A DNA stretch of 64,000 bases, from the NCBI GenBank assembly GCA_947502645.1, contig CANNAD010000001.1, positions 744,001 through 808,000 of the forward strand, in the 5' to 3' direction. The DNA is from an uncultured Micrococcaceae bacterium (GTDB lineage: Bacteria > Actinomycetota > Actinomycetes > Actinomycetales > Micrococcaceae). Shown here one piece after another: positions 52,908-62,011 of this stretch. The stretch's first letter is position 1, and each line of letters begins with the position of its first letter. Made by a program: the position numbers and the translations under genes. The notes under the pieces are model-generated. The model saw only the letters and a list, made by a program, of their open reading frames with translations, ran no database searches and was not told where the DNA came from.

Positions 52908-54323
52908 ATGCCTGAAACTCCTTCCCGCGTTGAACTGTCATCTGTCTCCCCCGCGATCGCACTGGGACCGTTGGACGGCCGCTACAGTGCCGCCGTCGCG
53001 CCGCTGGTGGGTTATCTGTCCGAAGCCGCGTTGAACCGGGACCGCACCCACGTTGAAGTGGAGTGGCTGATTCACCTCACCTCGCAGTCAGTGCTGCCCG
53101 GAACGTCCCCGCTCAGCGAGGAACAGCAGGCGCAGCTGCGTCAGATCGTCACGTCCTTCGACGGCAACTCAGTGGCTGAGCTCGCGGAAATCGAGCGGGT
53201 CACCGTTCACGACGTCAAGGCGGTCGAGTACTTCATCGGGCGTCGGCTGGCCGACGTCGGCATTGAGCACCTGAAGGCGCTGGTTCACTTCGGCTGCACG
53301 TCCGAGGACATCAACAACCTCTCCTACGCCGTGGGCATCAAGGGCGCGGTCGAAGACGTGTGGCTTCCGGCCGCACAGCAGCTGGTCGACCAGATTGCGT
53401 CCATGGCAGAGGCCAATCGGGACGTGCCCATGCTCTCGCGCACTCACGGGCAGCCGGCCACGCCCACCACGCTGGGCAAGGAACTTGCCGTCACGGCTCA
53501 CCGTCTGCAACGGCAGCTCACCCGCATCGGGAAGACCGAGTTCCTCGGCAAGATCAACGGTGCCACGGGTACGTACGCCGCTCACGTCGCTGCGGTCCCG
53601 GGCGCTGACTGGCAGGGCATCGCGAAGAGTTTCGTCGAAGGTCTCGGTCTCATCTGGAACCCGCTGACCACGCAGATCGAATCCCATGATTGGCAGGCCG
53701 AGCTTTACGCCGACGTTGCCCGCTTCAACCGGATTCTCCACAACTTCTGCACCGACGTGTGGAGCTACATTTCCATCGGCTACTTCGCGCAGATCCCCGT
53801 AGCTGGCGCAACCGGCTCCTCCACGATGCCGCATAAGGTCAACCCCATCAGGTTCGAAAACGCTGAAGCCAATCTGGAGATCTCCAACGGCCTCCTGGAT
53901 ACCCTCGCGGCAACGCTGGTCACTTCACGCTGGCAGCGCGACCTCACCGACTCGTCCTCGCAGCGCAATATCGGCGTCGCTTTCGGTCATTCCCTGCTCG
54001 CTATTTCCAATGTGGCCAAGGGACTCGAGCGGCTGTCCGTCGCTGAGCCTGTGCTCGCCGAGGATCTGGAATCCAACTGGGAGGTGCTCGGTGAGGCGAT
54101 CCAGATGGTCATGCGCGCAGAGGCGATTGCGGGCGTAGAGGGCATGGATGACCCCTATGAGCGCCTGAAGGAACTTACCCGCGGCCACCGCGTGAACGCT
54201 GCGAGCATGAAGGAATTTGTGTCGGGCCTCGGCCTGAGCGACGCCGCCGAGCAGCGCCTTCTCCAGCTGACCCCCTCAACCTACACCGGCATCGCCCCCA
54301 CGCTGGTGGATCACCTCCGGTAG
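52908..54323 (+). CDS. purB: Adenylosuccinate lyase
   Basis: The 471-residue protein is the fumarase-superfamily lyase of purine synthesis (SAICAR and adenylosuccinate cleavage). GPLDGRYSAAVAPL, HFGCTSEDINNLSYA, SRTHGQPATPTTLG and the signature SSTMPHKVNPIRFENAE are all present, with the catalytic Ser in the GSSTMPHK loop. ATG 52908 follows aggag. Confidence 0.97.
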   Translation: MPETPSRVELSSVSPAIALGPLDGRYSAAVAPLVGYLSEAALNRDRTHVEVEWLIHLTSQSVLPGTSPLSEEQQAQLRQIVTSFDGNSVAELAEIERVTVHDVKAVEYFIGRRLADVGIEHLKALVHFGCTSEDINNLSYAVGIKGAVEDVWLPAAQQLVDQIASMAEANRDVPMLSRTHGQPATPTTLGKELAVTAHRLQRQLTRIGKTEFLGKINGATGTYAAHVAAVPGADWQGIAKSFVEGLGLIWNPLTTQIESHDWQAELYADVARFNRILHNFCTDVWSYISIGYFAQIPVAGATGSSTMPHKVNPIRFENAEANLEISNGLLDTLAATLVTSRWQRDLTDSSSQRNIGVAFGHSLLAISNVAKGLERLSVAEPVLAEDLESNWEVLGEAIQMVMRAEAIAGVEGMDDPYERLKELTRGHRVNAASMKEFVSGLGLSDAAEQRLLQLTPSTYTGIAPTLVDHLR

Positions 54324-54326
54324 ATC

Positions 54327-55406
54327 ATGCTCGACGTCGTCGTCATCGGCGGAGGTCAGGCGGGCCTCGCTGCCGGCTATTACCTTCGCCGGGCGGGACT
54401 GGACTTCGTCATCCTCGACGATCAGCCGGGACCAGGCGGCGCCTGGCGGCACACCTGGGACTCGCTCACACTGTTTTCGCCGTCGCAGTATTCCTCGCTG
54501 CCCGGACGCATGATGCCCCCGTGGGAACCGGGTTTCCCGCCAACAGCCCATGTGCTCGACTATCTCGAATCCTATGAGGACCGGTACAGCTTTCCGATCG
54601 AGCGGCCCGTTTCGGTGACCTCGGTCCAGGCTGCAGACGACGGCGGCTTCACTGTTACAGCCGAGGGCAGGCAGTGGCGGGCGGGCGCCGTCGTCAATGC
54701 CACGGGCACGTACTCTCAGCCGTACACCCCATCCGTGGCTGGCGCCGAGACCTTCAGGGGCTCCCAGGTACATTCCGCTGACTACCGCTCCCCTGACCCT
54801 TTCGCCGGCCAGCGGGTGGCCGTCGTCGGGGGTGCAAATTCCGGGGCGCAGATTGTGGCAGACCTGTTCCGGGTGACTGACACCACCTGGTTCACGCTGC
54901 GGGAACCGACATTGATGCCTGACGACGTCGACGGCCGGGTGCTGTTCTCGGTGGCGTCCGCCCGGGTGCGGTCGGTGGAAGCGGGAGAGCCCGACGCCGG
55001 CACTGGCAGTCTGGGCGATATTGTGGCGGTTCCGTCGGTGCGTGCGGCCCGTGATGCAGGGGCCCTGGCAGCAAAGCCGATGTTCGAGCGGATGACGCCG
55101 ACGGGCGTGGAATGGACGGCCTCTGACGGCACCTCCAGGTCCATGACCGTTGACGCGGTAGTCTGGTGCACCGGCTTCCGGCCCGTGCTCGCCCACCTCG
55201 AGGGCATCGAGTCGCAGTTGCACCAACGCGGTGATTCCCTGCGGGATGCCCAGGGCCACATTCGTTTACGGGGCCTGGAATCCGCCGCGGTGCCCGGCCT
55301 GTTTTTTCTGGGTTACGGAGACTGGACTGGCCCGGGCTCGGCCACGCTTGTTGGCGCTGGGCGAACTGCGCGTCAGCTGGTCCGCGCCCTGCAGGACAAA
55401 ACCTAG
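54327..55406 (+). CDS. FAD-dependent NAD(P)-binding oxidoreductase
   Basis: A 359-residue flavoprotein of the CzcO/trk-type group. It opens VVVIGGGQAGLAAGYYLRRA (GxGxxG) with a second dinucleotide fold VAVVGGANSGAQIV and VVWCTGFRP near the end. It is probably co-transcribed with purB (3-bp gap). The substrate is unknown. Confidence 0.85.
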   Translation: MLDVVVIGGGQAGLAAGYYLRRAGLDFVILDDQPGPGGAWRHTWDSLTLFSPSQYSSLPGRMMPPWEPGFPPTAHVLDYLESYEDRYSFPIERPVSVTSVQAADDGGFTVTAEGRQWRAGAVVNATGTYSQPYTPSVAGAETFRGSQVHSADYRSPDPFAGQRVAVVGGANSGAQIVADLFRVTDTTWFTLREPTLMPDDVDGRVLFSVASARVRSVEAGEPDAGTGSLGDIVAVPSVRAARDAGALAAKPMFERMTPTGVEWTASDGTSRSMTVDAVVWCTGFRPVLAHLEGIESQLHQRGDSLRDAQGHIRLRGLESAAVPGLFFLGYGDWTGPGSATLVGAGRTARQLVRALQDKT

Positions 55407-55603
55407 TCGACGAACTCCGATTGGGTGGTGACGAAGTCCCAGTCGTCGTCGGACAGCAGCGGGTCGTCGATGGGACCACCCGCTTCAGCGATCCGATTCT
55501 GCACTTTGGCCGGGATGACGGCGGCTCTGACGTTTTCACGAAGCCACTGTTTGGCGTCGACGTCGAGGTGAGGCCACCATTTCTGGATGCGGATCTGTTC
55601 CAT
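55403..55603 (-). CDS. Small acidic hypothetical protein
   Basis: A 66-residue protein (MEQIRIQKWWPHLDVDAKQW ... SDDDWDFVTTQSEFVD) starting at ATG 55603 with ggag five bases upstream. Homologues appear in related actinobacteria, as I recall; the role is unknown. It overlaps the flavoprotein end by 4 nt on the opposite strand. Confidence 0.65.
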   Translation of the reverse strand: MEQIRIQKWWPHLDVDAKQWLRENVRAAVIPAKVQNRIAEAGGPIDDPLLSDDDWDFVTTQSEFVD

Positions 55604-55676
55604 GTCTGCTCCAATCCGAGACGGTAAGCCCCACCGTGGCACTCCCTGCGTGTTCTGGCAAGAGCGACGCCAATAT

Positions 55677-56522
55677 TCAGGCGCGCTGCACCGTGATGTT
55701 CCCTGAGATGGTCCGCGCCCTGAACTCCAGAGTGTTCGCCGAGTTTTCCGGGTCTTCGGTGGCACCGAGGGACTGGTTGATGCGGCCGGACAGGGATTTC
55801 ACATCGAGCCAGGCGGCGGTTCCCTCGCTGACGCCCAACAGGACGTCCCCGGAGGCGGCGTCGAACTGCACAGTGCCGCTGGCCGCTTCCCTGATGGTCA
55901 CGTCGCCGGAGGCCGAGCGCGCCTTCACGGAGCCGTGCGCCCGATCAATGGTTGCGTCGCCGGACGCCGTCGCGAGGTTGAGGTCCCCGGTGACCTGGCC
56001 GAGGGAGATCGACCCGGAAGCGGTTTTCATTGATGCGGAGCCGCCGATGTGCTGCACACGGATATCCCCTGATGCGCTGGCGATGTTGGCCTGCCCCGAC
56101 ACCGTGTTGATGCTCACGTCACCGGAAGCGGATTTCACGGCGACGGCCTCCGCTTCGGCGACGCGCACGTCGCCGGAGGCCACGTTGAAGGATGAATCTC
56201 CCAGCACGCCTTCAACCGTGATGTCGGCGCTGGCTGCGTCGCCGCGCACCTCCGAGCCCTGCGGAAGGTCGATCCGGATGTCGATGGAAGGGGACCTCCC
56301 GAAGAAGCCCATCGTGAGGTTTCTGGGCATTTTGACGACGAGCAGATTGTCCGAGAAATCCACGCGCGTGGCCTGCGCTGCCTGAACGTCCGCCTCTTTG
56401 GATGGGTTGGTCGGGAGGACCTCGACGACGGTATCCGTGCGATCGCTTGCGCGAAGGCGGGCGTTTCCGGCGCCGAGGGCGAAGTCAACGTGAATGGGCT
56501 GCGGTGTTTCAAAGGTGGTCAT
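55677..56522 (-). CDS. DUF4097 beta-repeat protein
   Basis: The 281-residue protein is built of repeated short beta strands of the type SASGDVSI, SGDIRVQ and ASGDATIDRAHG, the adhesin-like DUF4097/DUF4098 solenoid. There is no signal peptide. It lies 57 nt after the RHH regulator on the same strand, so the two probably form an operon. The function is unknown; homologues are linked to envelope stress. Confidence 0.85.
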   Translation of the reverse strand: MTTFETPQPIHVDFALGAGNARLRASDRTDTVVEVLPTNPSKEADVQAAQATRVDFSDNLLVVKMPRNLTMGFFGRSPSIDIRIDLPQGSEVRGDAASADITVEGVLGDSSFNVASGDVRVAEAEAVAVKSASGDVSINTVSGQANIASASGDIRVQHIGGSASMKTASGSISLGQVTGDLNLATASGDATIDRAHGSVKARSASGDVTIREAASGTVQFDAASGDVLLGVSEGTAAWLDVKSLSGRINQSLGATEDPENSANTLEFRARTISGNITVQRA

Positions 56523-56579
56523 GACGAATCCTTGAGGTGAGTGGTGTGGGGGTGTGAAGTTTTCGGGGGTCGCAGCGGG

Positions 56580-57071
56580 TCAGCTCACCCAACCGGTGTA
56601 GCCTCGGCCGACGTCGTGCCTGCGCGACCGGTTGCCGCGGGTGTTCAACGCCTCCGTTGCGGAGCGGACCAGCCACGAGTTGACGGAGATTCCGGCTTTC
56701 GACGCGGCTTCCTCGATCCGCGGCTTGAGGTGCTCTGGGAGGCGGAGGGTCATCCGGGAGGTGCCGCCGTCGTCCGTTTCGGAGGCGGGAACGCCCGACG
56801 CCGGTTCCTCGCTTTCCTGCGTTTCCGGCACGGCTTGCGTGATGACGAACTCGGGATCGCGTCCGCGCAGCCGCACCTCCACGGATGAGGGTGCGATTTC
56901 GCTGGTGATCTCTTCCGCCGCTGATGCGAGCGCATCCAGAAGCGCGAGCCGGATAGCTGATTCGAGCGGGGCAGTGAGTCTGTCGGCGAGTGCGACGGCG
57001 TCGTCTCCGCCGGCTGCCGCGGCTGAGGCGAGGTCGCGGCGGAGAGCGTCGATGTACGGTGAAAGTTCCAT
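56580..57071 (-). CDS. HicB-like/ribbon-helix-helix regulator
   Basis: The 163-residue protein ends with a ribbon-helix-helix/HicB-type domain (SRMTLRLPEHLKPRIEEAAS then KAGISVNSWLVRSATEAL), which binds DNA as a dimer. The N-terminal half is helical and Ala-rich. There is no HicA toxin. ATG 57071 overlaps a TGACACCAT repeat, so it probably represses its own operon. Confidence 0.78.
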   Translation of the reverse strand: MELSPYIDALRRDLASAAAAGGDDAVALADRLTAPLESAIRLALLDALASAAEEITSEIAPSSVEVRLRGRDPEFVITQAVPETQESEEPASGVPASETDDGGTSRMTLRLPEHLKPRIEEAASKAGISVNSWLVRSATEALNTRGNRSRRHDVGRGYTGWVS

Positions 57072-57100
57072 GACACCATAGTGACACCATGATGGTGTCA
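57071..57100. promoter_or_regulatory. Putative RHH autoregulatory operator
   Basis: TGACACCAT occurs at 57071-57079 and 57082-57090, and its exact complement at 57092-57100. The last two form a 9-bp perfect palindrome with one central base. The block covers the start codon region of the HicB-like gene. Confidence 0.75.
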
Positions 57101-57111
57101 TGGCAAGAGGT

Positions 57112-57423
57112 TTAGCCCCAACCACACAGCCGCAACAGCGCCGCCGCCGCTGCACCGATGATGACCACCAGCAGGAAGGGTGCACGGAGCAACAGCGCGA
57201 CGGCGGCCGCGGCAAGCGCTCCGAGGCGGGCGTCGAGCACTACGTCCTGACCTGAGGCGAGGGTGTTGACCACTGTAAGCGCCGTCAGCAACCCGATGGT
57301 CAAGGCGCCAGCTACCCTCGACGTCCTCGCGTTCTTCAGCAGTTTTGTCGGAACCAGGTAGCCAAGGAGCTTGGTCGCGAAAGACAGTGCGCAGGCGACG
57401 AGCACCCATATCCAGAGATTCAT
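57112..57423 (-). CDS. azlD: AzlD-type branched-chain amino acid exporter subunit
   Basis: A 103-residue protein with three or four helices (MNLWIWVLVACALSFATKLL, GYLVP) that pairs with AzlC. ATG 57423 overlaps the AzlC stop (ATGA), as usual for these pairs. The pair exports branched-chain amino acids or azaleucine. Confidence 0.88.
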   Translation of the reverse strand: MNLWIWVLVACALSFATKLLGYLVPTKLLKNARTSRVAGALTIGLLTALTVVNTLASGQDVVLDARLGALAAAAVALLLRAPFLLVVIIGAAAAALLRLCGWG

Positions 57424-58184
57424 TTGGCGCCCTCCTGTGTTGCTCCGCGAGTGTCCTCACGCTGTCCCGCACTGTATGGCTCGTCGTAGGGTTCGACGTC
57501 GGGCGCCATGCCTTCCGGCACCGGGCTGGAAGTGAACCAGCCGATGAGACCAGCGACCAGACCGGCCGCCAGAATGGGCAGGCCGGGCGGGAGGATGGGG
57601 ATGGTCAGGACGGTGACCAGAGCGCAGACGACGGCGATGGCGGCTGGCTGCCGCGCCTTCAGCCGCGGCCACAACAGGCCGAGGAATGCCGCAACCGCAG
57701 CGCCGTCGAGCCCCCACTGCTTCGGGTCTCCCAGCGCATCGCCCAGGACCGCGCCCATGGCCGTGAATATATTCCAGAGGACGAATACACCAATTCCGGC
57801 TGTCCAGAAACCCCGGCGCTGCTCCTGGGGATCGACCTGGCCGGTAGCGGTCGCGGCGGATTCGTCGATCGTCAGATGGGCCATGATCAGCTTGCGCCAG
57901 CGGCGAGGCTCGAGCAGCACGTTGAGTTGAATACCGTAAACACCGTTGCGGATACCGAGCAGGGTGGCAGCACTCATCGCGGCTACGCCGGTGCCGCCGC
58001 CTGCGATCACACCCACAAAGGCGAACTGGGAACCGCCGCTGAACAGCAGCAGGCTCAACGCCATGGTCTGCCAGAAACTCAGTCCCGATGCCACGGACAG
58101 AGCACCGAAAGAGATGGCGTACAACCCAGTGGCGATGCTGATGGACAGCCCCACCTTGACCGCCGGGGACTGCAGGAATTTCAT
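57420..58184 (-). CDS. azlC: AzlC-family permease
   Basis: The 254-residue permease has ISFGALSVASGLSFWQTMAL, SLLLFSGGSQFAFVGVIAGG and LNVLLEPRRWRKLIMAHLTI, the AzlC family pattern. ATG 58184 (MKFLQSPAVKVG) is preferred over the upstream in-frame starts. Translationally coupled to azlD. Confidence 0.88.
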   Translation of the reverse strand: MKFLQSPAVKVGLSISIATGLYAISFGALSVASGLSFWQTMALSLLLFSGGSQFAFVGVIAGGGTGVAAMSAATLLGIRNGVYGIQLNVLLEPRRWRKLIMAHLTIDESAATATGQVDPQEQRRGFWTAGIGVFVLWNIFTAMGAVLGDALGDPKQWGLDGAAVAAFLGLLWPRLKARQPAAIAVVCALVTVLTIPILPPGLPILAAGLVAGLIGWFTSSPVPEGMAPDVEPYDEPYSAGQREDTRGATQEGAK

Positions 58185-58261
58185 GTGTTTCAGACTATCG
58201 GCCGGCAACAAATCGGGTGCCACCGGTTGTCCGATCGGGCCTGAAGTGTTCCACTACCAAT

Positions 58262-58642
58262 ATGACCCATGGAATCAGCGGTATAGCAGCCCTGGCCATC
58301 GACTGCGATGACCCGGTACTTGTGGCAACATTCTGGCAGCGTCTGCTGGGCGGAGAAATCGCAGTCGATGAGGACGGCGATGCCGAGCTCACAGGCGGTG
58401 CGATCAGACTCGACTTCCTCAAGGTCCCCGAGGCTGACCAAAGCGCGGCAGAGGGCAGAAAGACCAAGAACAAACTTCATCTTGACCTGCGCAGCTACGA
58501 CTACGACGGCGCCATCACCAATGCTCTCGAGGCCGGCGCCACGGAGGCAGAGGACGTCTACGACGGGACAGCCTGGAAGGTGCTCCGAGACCCCGAAGGA
58601 AATGAGTTCTGCATTCTGCGTTCGCGCAGCTTCCGGCCGTAG
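58262..58642 (+). CDS. VOC-family (glyoxalase-like) protein
   Basis: A 126-residue vicinal-oxygen-chelate fold protein with ISGIAALAIDCDDPVLVATF, KLHLDLRSYDYDGAI and the closing LRDPEGNEFCILRS. It is a single half-module of the glyoxalase/bleomycin-resistance type. The substrate is unknown. Confidence 0.85.
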   Translation: MTHGISGIAALAIDCDDPVLVATFWQRLLGGEIAVDEDGDAELTGGAIRLDFLKVPEADQSAAEGRKTKNKLHLDLRSYDYDGAITNALEAGATEAEDVYDGTAWKVLRDPEGNEFCILRSRSFRP

Positions 58643-58734
58643 CTGAAGCGCTGGTAACGCACCCCACACAGGGGGCTAGCACCTCGCGGGTGTCGGCCCT
58701 CTCGCCGTCGTGATCGGCAGGTTACGATTTGTCA

Positions 58735-59991
58735 ATGACTGAGCCTAAAAAAGTCGTTGCCGTGGGCCTGGCTGGCACACTACTCAAACGTGGAGCTTTG
58801 GCCATGTTCGGCGCACAGGCAGCCGTGATTGCGGCACTTGTGGCCACCGACACCATCAAGAAGCATTACCGTTCCCGTGGTAACAAGTTTCCGCGCCCAG
58901 GCTGCTTCGAGGGACAGGTCTCGGAGTCAGGCACCAAAATCTTCACGTACGGCGAGGACCTCTACGAGGACATGATCGCCGCTATCCACAGCGCGAAACA
59001 CACCGTGCTCCTGGAAACGTACATCTGGAAAAACGACAGCGTCGGCAGGAAGTTCAAGGACGCTCTCACGGATGCCGCCGAACGCGGTGTGGACGTCTAC
59101 GTCATGTATGACGGATTCGCCAACCTTGTAGTGCGCCCCAGTTTTTTCCGCTTCCACCCCAGCATTCACGTCTACCGTTTCCCGGTGCTGCGGCCCTCAA
59201 TTCTCCTCACCAATATCCGCGGGACCGGACTGGACCACCGCAAAGTCCTCGTTGTGGATGACGAGATCGGGTACGTGGGCGGTTACAACATCGGCGCGAT
59301 GTACGCGAACCAGTGGCGGGACACCCACCTGAAAATCACTGGCCGCTCCGTCTGGGAGCTCCGCGAAGCGTTCGCTACGGTCTGGAACCACGGAGTAGGT
59401 CAGCCGCACGCACCATTGCCAGACCGTAGCGCCGGCTTCTGGGAACCGCGGCTGCGCGCCGTCAACAACATTCCTTCCAAACTCGTCTTCCCCATCCGCG
59501 GCCTCTACCTGGACTCCATCAACCGAGCCCAGAGCCACATCTACATCACAGCCGCCTACTTCATCCCAGACCAGCAGATCCTCGAAGCGCTACTCGAAGC
59601 ACGGGCACGCGGCGTCGACGTTCGGGTGATCATCCCCGAGAACTCCAACCACGTGGTCTCGGACTGGCTGTCCCGCGGGTTCTACAGCGCCCTACTGCGC
59701 GACGGCGTGAAAATCCTGCTGTTCCAGAACGCCATGATCCACGCAAAAACAGCAACGATCGACGGCGAATGGTCCACCATCGGAACCGCGAACATTGACC
59801 GTCTGAGCCTGACCGGCAACTACGAGATCAACATGGAAATCTTCGACAAGGACCTGGCAGCGAACATGGAGAAAATTTATGAAGTAGACGCCTCCAACAG
59901 CCGCGAACTGACCTTGCACGAGTGGGAATCACGGCACGTTGCGGCCCGGATCAGCGAGGCCATCCTCACCCCGCTCCGCCCATTCCTGTAA
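58735..59991 (+). CDS. Cardiolipin synthase / phospholipase D-like protein
   Basis: The 418-residue protein has a membrane helix near the N-terminus and two HKD motifs: DHRKVLVVDDEIGYVGGYN and IHAKTATIDGEWSTIGTANI. This matches bacterial cardiolipin synthases of the PLD superfamily, which join phosphatidylglycerol units. ATG 58735 is chosen over TTG 58729. Confidence 0.88.
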   Translation: MTEPKKVVAVGLAGTLLKRGALAMFGAQAAVIAALVATDTIKKHYRSRGNKFPRPGCFEGQVSESGTKIFTYGEDLYEDMIAAIHSAKHTVLLETYIWKNDSVGRKFKDALTDAAERGVDVYVMYDGFANLVVRPSFFRFHPSIHVYRFPVLRPSILLTNIRGTGLDHRKVLVVDDEIGYVGGYNIGAMYANQWRDTHLKITGRSVWELREAFATVWNHGVGQPHAPLPDRSAGFWEPRLRAVNNIPSKLVFPIRGLYLDSINRAQSHIYITAAYFIPDQQILEALLEARARGVDVRVIIPENSNHVVSDWLSRGFYSALLRDGVKILLFQNAMIHAKTATIDGEWSTIGTANIDRLSLTGNYEINMEIFDKDLAANMEKIYEVDASNSRELTLHEWESRHVAARISEAILTPLRPFL

Positions 59992-60005
59992 GGCGCCACC
60001 GCCGC

Positions 60006-60356
60006 CTAGAGGGCGAGGATGCTGGCAGACGCGGATTCCAACGCGCCCGGAACCAACGAGTAGTAGGCCCAGGTGCCCCGCTTCTCACGACGCAGCAGCC
60101 CGGCGTCCACAAGGATCTTCAAATGATGCGAGACCGTGGGTTGGCCCAAATCCAGTGGCTCGGTGAGGTCGCAGACACAGGCCTCACCGCCGTCGCCCGC
60201 CTTGACGATGGATAGCAGACGCAGACGGTTTGCATCCGAGAGCGCCTTCAGGACGCGCGCTGCAGCCTGCGCATCGGAGGCGCTGAGCGACGGCTGCCCG
60301 CCGGCCTCGCAGCACAATTGCCCGTCAGCGGCCTCGCGGGGTGGTGCAGTGTTCAT
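60006..60356 (-). CDS. arsR: ArsR-family arsenic-responsive repressor
   Basis: The 116-residue protein has the metal site ACVCDLTEPLDLGQPTVSHH in the winged HTH, with extra N-terminal Cys (QLCCEAGGQP). The CVCDL motif is the classic arsenite-binding box. It is divergent from acr3, with a large palindromic operator in between. Confidence 0.92.
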   Translation of the reverse strand: MNTAPPREAADGQLCCEAGGQPSLSASDAQAAARVLKALSDANRLRLLSIVKAGDGGEACVCDLTEPLDLGQPTVSHHLKILVDAGLLRREKRGTWAYYSLVPGALESASASILAL

Positions 60357-60375
60357 AAACCTATTATGCCCATAG

Positions 60376-60428
60376 ATTGACAGTTGTCGATGTAAAGAGA
60401 AATACTTCGTTCATCGACAACCATCAAT
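60376..60428. promoter_or_regulatory. ArsR operator overlapping the acr3 promoter
   Basis: ATTGACAGTTGTCGATG (60376-60392) and CATCGACAACCATCAAT (60412-60428) are 15/17 complementary arms. The left arm contains TTGACA (60377-60382), with AATACT 18 nt further on (60401-60406), a -35/-10 pair toward acr3. Bound ArsR would block this promoter. Confidence 0.82.
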
Positions 60429-60455
60429 CTTATGTTTGATTTGGCTAGGAGCCTT

Positions 60456-61535
60456 GTGAACACCGACACCGCCACACCCACCGCGCCCGGAGAGGCCGCC
60501 GTCGCCGTCAAACTCTCCATGCTGGACCGGTTTCTACCAGTATGGATCATCGCCGCCATGGCCCTGGGCCTGCTGCTAGGAAGATTCATCCCCGGCCTGA
60601 ACGCGGCTCTGGATACCGTAAAAGTCGGCTCCATCTCACTGCCCATCGCCGTCGGCCTGCTGATCATGATGTATCCGGTCCTGGCCAAGGTTCGCTACAA
60701 CGAAACCGGCCGGGTCATGGCCGACCGCAAACTGCTCATCACATCACTGGTGATGAACTGGCTTCTGGCGCCCGCGTTCATGTTCGCCCTGGCCTGGATC
60801 TTCGTCCCGGACCTCCCCGAATACCGCACCGGTCTGATCATCGTAGGACTCGCCCGCTGCATCGCCATGGTCATGATCTGGAACGATCTCGCCTGCGGAG
60901 ACCGAGAAGCCGCAGCCGTCCTGGTGCTCATCAACTCCGTCTTCCAGGTGATCGCATTCGGCGCTCTGGGCTGGTTCTACCTTCAGGTCCTGCCAGGGTG
61001 GCTTGGGCTCCCGACGACGGCGGCTGACTTCTCCTTCTGGTCCATCACCATCTCCGTGCTGGTCTTCCTGGGCATCCCCTTGCTGGCCGGCTTCCTGACC
61101 CGCACCATCGGCGAAAGGAGCAAAGGCCGCGACTGGTACGAAGGCCAGTTCCTGCCGAAGATCGGCCCTTGGGCGCTCTACGGGCTCCTGTTCACCATCG
61201 TGCTGCTGTTCGCCCTCCAAGGGAACACCATCACCTCCCAGCCACTCGACGTCGCCCGAATTGCGCTACCCCTACTCGTGTATTTCGTCGTTGTCTTTGG
61301 TGCCGGCATGGTCATCGGGCGTGCCCTGAACCTCGGATACGCGAAGACCACCACGCTGGCCTTCACCGCATCAGGGAACAACTTCGAACTCGCAATCGCC
61401 GTAGCGATCGGCACCTTCGGCGTCACCTCCGGCCAGGCCCTCGCCGGCGTCGTCGGTCCACTGATCGAGGTGCCCGTACTCGTCGCACTCGTCTACGCCG
61501 CCCTCTGGGCGCGGAAACGCTTCTTCTCCCACTAA
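60456..61535 (+). CDS. acr3: ACR3-family arsenite efflux permease
   Basis: The 359-residue protein has ten helices and ACR3 landmarks: ARCIAMVMIWNDLACGDREA with the conserved Cys, and TASGNNFELAIAVAIGTFG. It exports arsenite as the thiolate anion. GTG 60456 has aggag five bases upstream; the frame is open from ATG 60432, which is less well supported. Confidence 0.93.
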   Translation: MNTDTATPTAPGEAAVAVKLSMLDRFLPVWIIAAMALGLLLGRFIPGLNAALDTVKVGSISLPIAVGLLIMMYPVLAKVRYNETGRVMADRKLLITSLVMNWLLAPAFMFALAWIFVPDLPEYRTGLIIVGLARCIAMVMIWNDLACGDREAAAVLVLINSVFQVIAFGALGWFYLQVLPGWLGLPTTAADFSFWSITISVLVFLGIPLLAGFLTRTIGERSKGRDWYEGQFLPKIGPWALYGLLFTIVLLFALQGNTITSQPLDVARIALPLLVYFVVVFGAGMVIGRALNLGYAKTTTLAFTASGNNFELAIAVAIGTFGVTSGQALAGVVGPLIEVPVLVALVYAALWARKRFFSH

Positions 61536-61570
61536 CCCCCCCCCACCGCGCCCGCACAGGAGCACGACCC

Positions 61571-61996
61571 ATGAGCACCACCACCACCACCACGAAGAAA
61601 CCGTCCGTCCTGTTTGTCTGCGTTCACAACGCCGGCCGCTCGCAGATGGCCGCCGCCTACCTCACCTCCTTGTCCGGGGGCGCCATCGAGGTTCGCTCCG
61701 CAGGGTCCGAGCCCGCGGACTCCGTGAACCCGTCAGCGGTCGCGGCCATGGCGGAGGACGGCATTGATATGTCTGCTGAGACCCCGAAAGTCCTCACCAC
61801 GGATGCAGTCAAAGAGTCCGACGTCGTCATCACCATGGGCTGCGGGGACACCTGCCCGATTTTCCCCGGGAAACGGTACGAGGACTGGGAGCTCAGTGAT
61901 CCCGCCGGTCAAGGGCTCGACGCCGTCCGCCACATCCGCCACGACATCAAGACGCGTATCCAGACACTTATCGCCGAGCTCATTCCAGCTCGCTGA
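61571..61996 (+). CDS. arsC: Arsenate reductase, low-molecular-weight phosphatase type
   Basis: A 141-residue ArsC with the P-loop VCVHNAGRSQMAAAYL (CX5R) and a second Cys pair GCGDTCP. It reduces arsenate to arsenite with thioredoxin or mycoredoxin. It follows acr3 after a C-rich spacer; aggag lies nine bases before ATG 61571. Confidence 0.92.
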   Translation: MSTTTTTTKKPSVLFVCVHNAGRSQMAAAYLTSLSGGAIEVRSAGSEPADSVNPSAVAAMAEDGIDMSAETPKVLTTDAVKESDVVITMGCGDTCPIFPGKRYEDWELSDPAGQGLDAVRHIRHDIKTRIQTLIAELIPAR

Positions 61997-62011
61997 CAAA
62001 GGAATTTAGCC

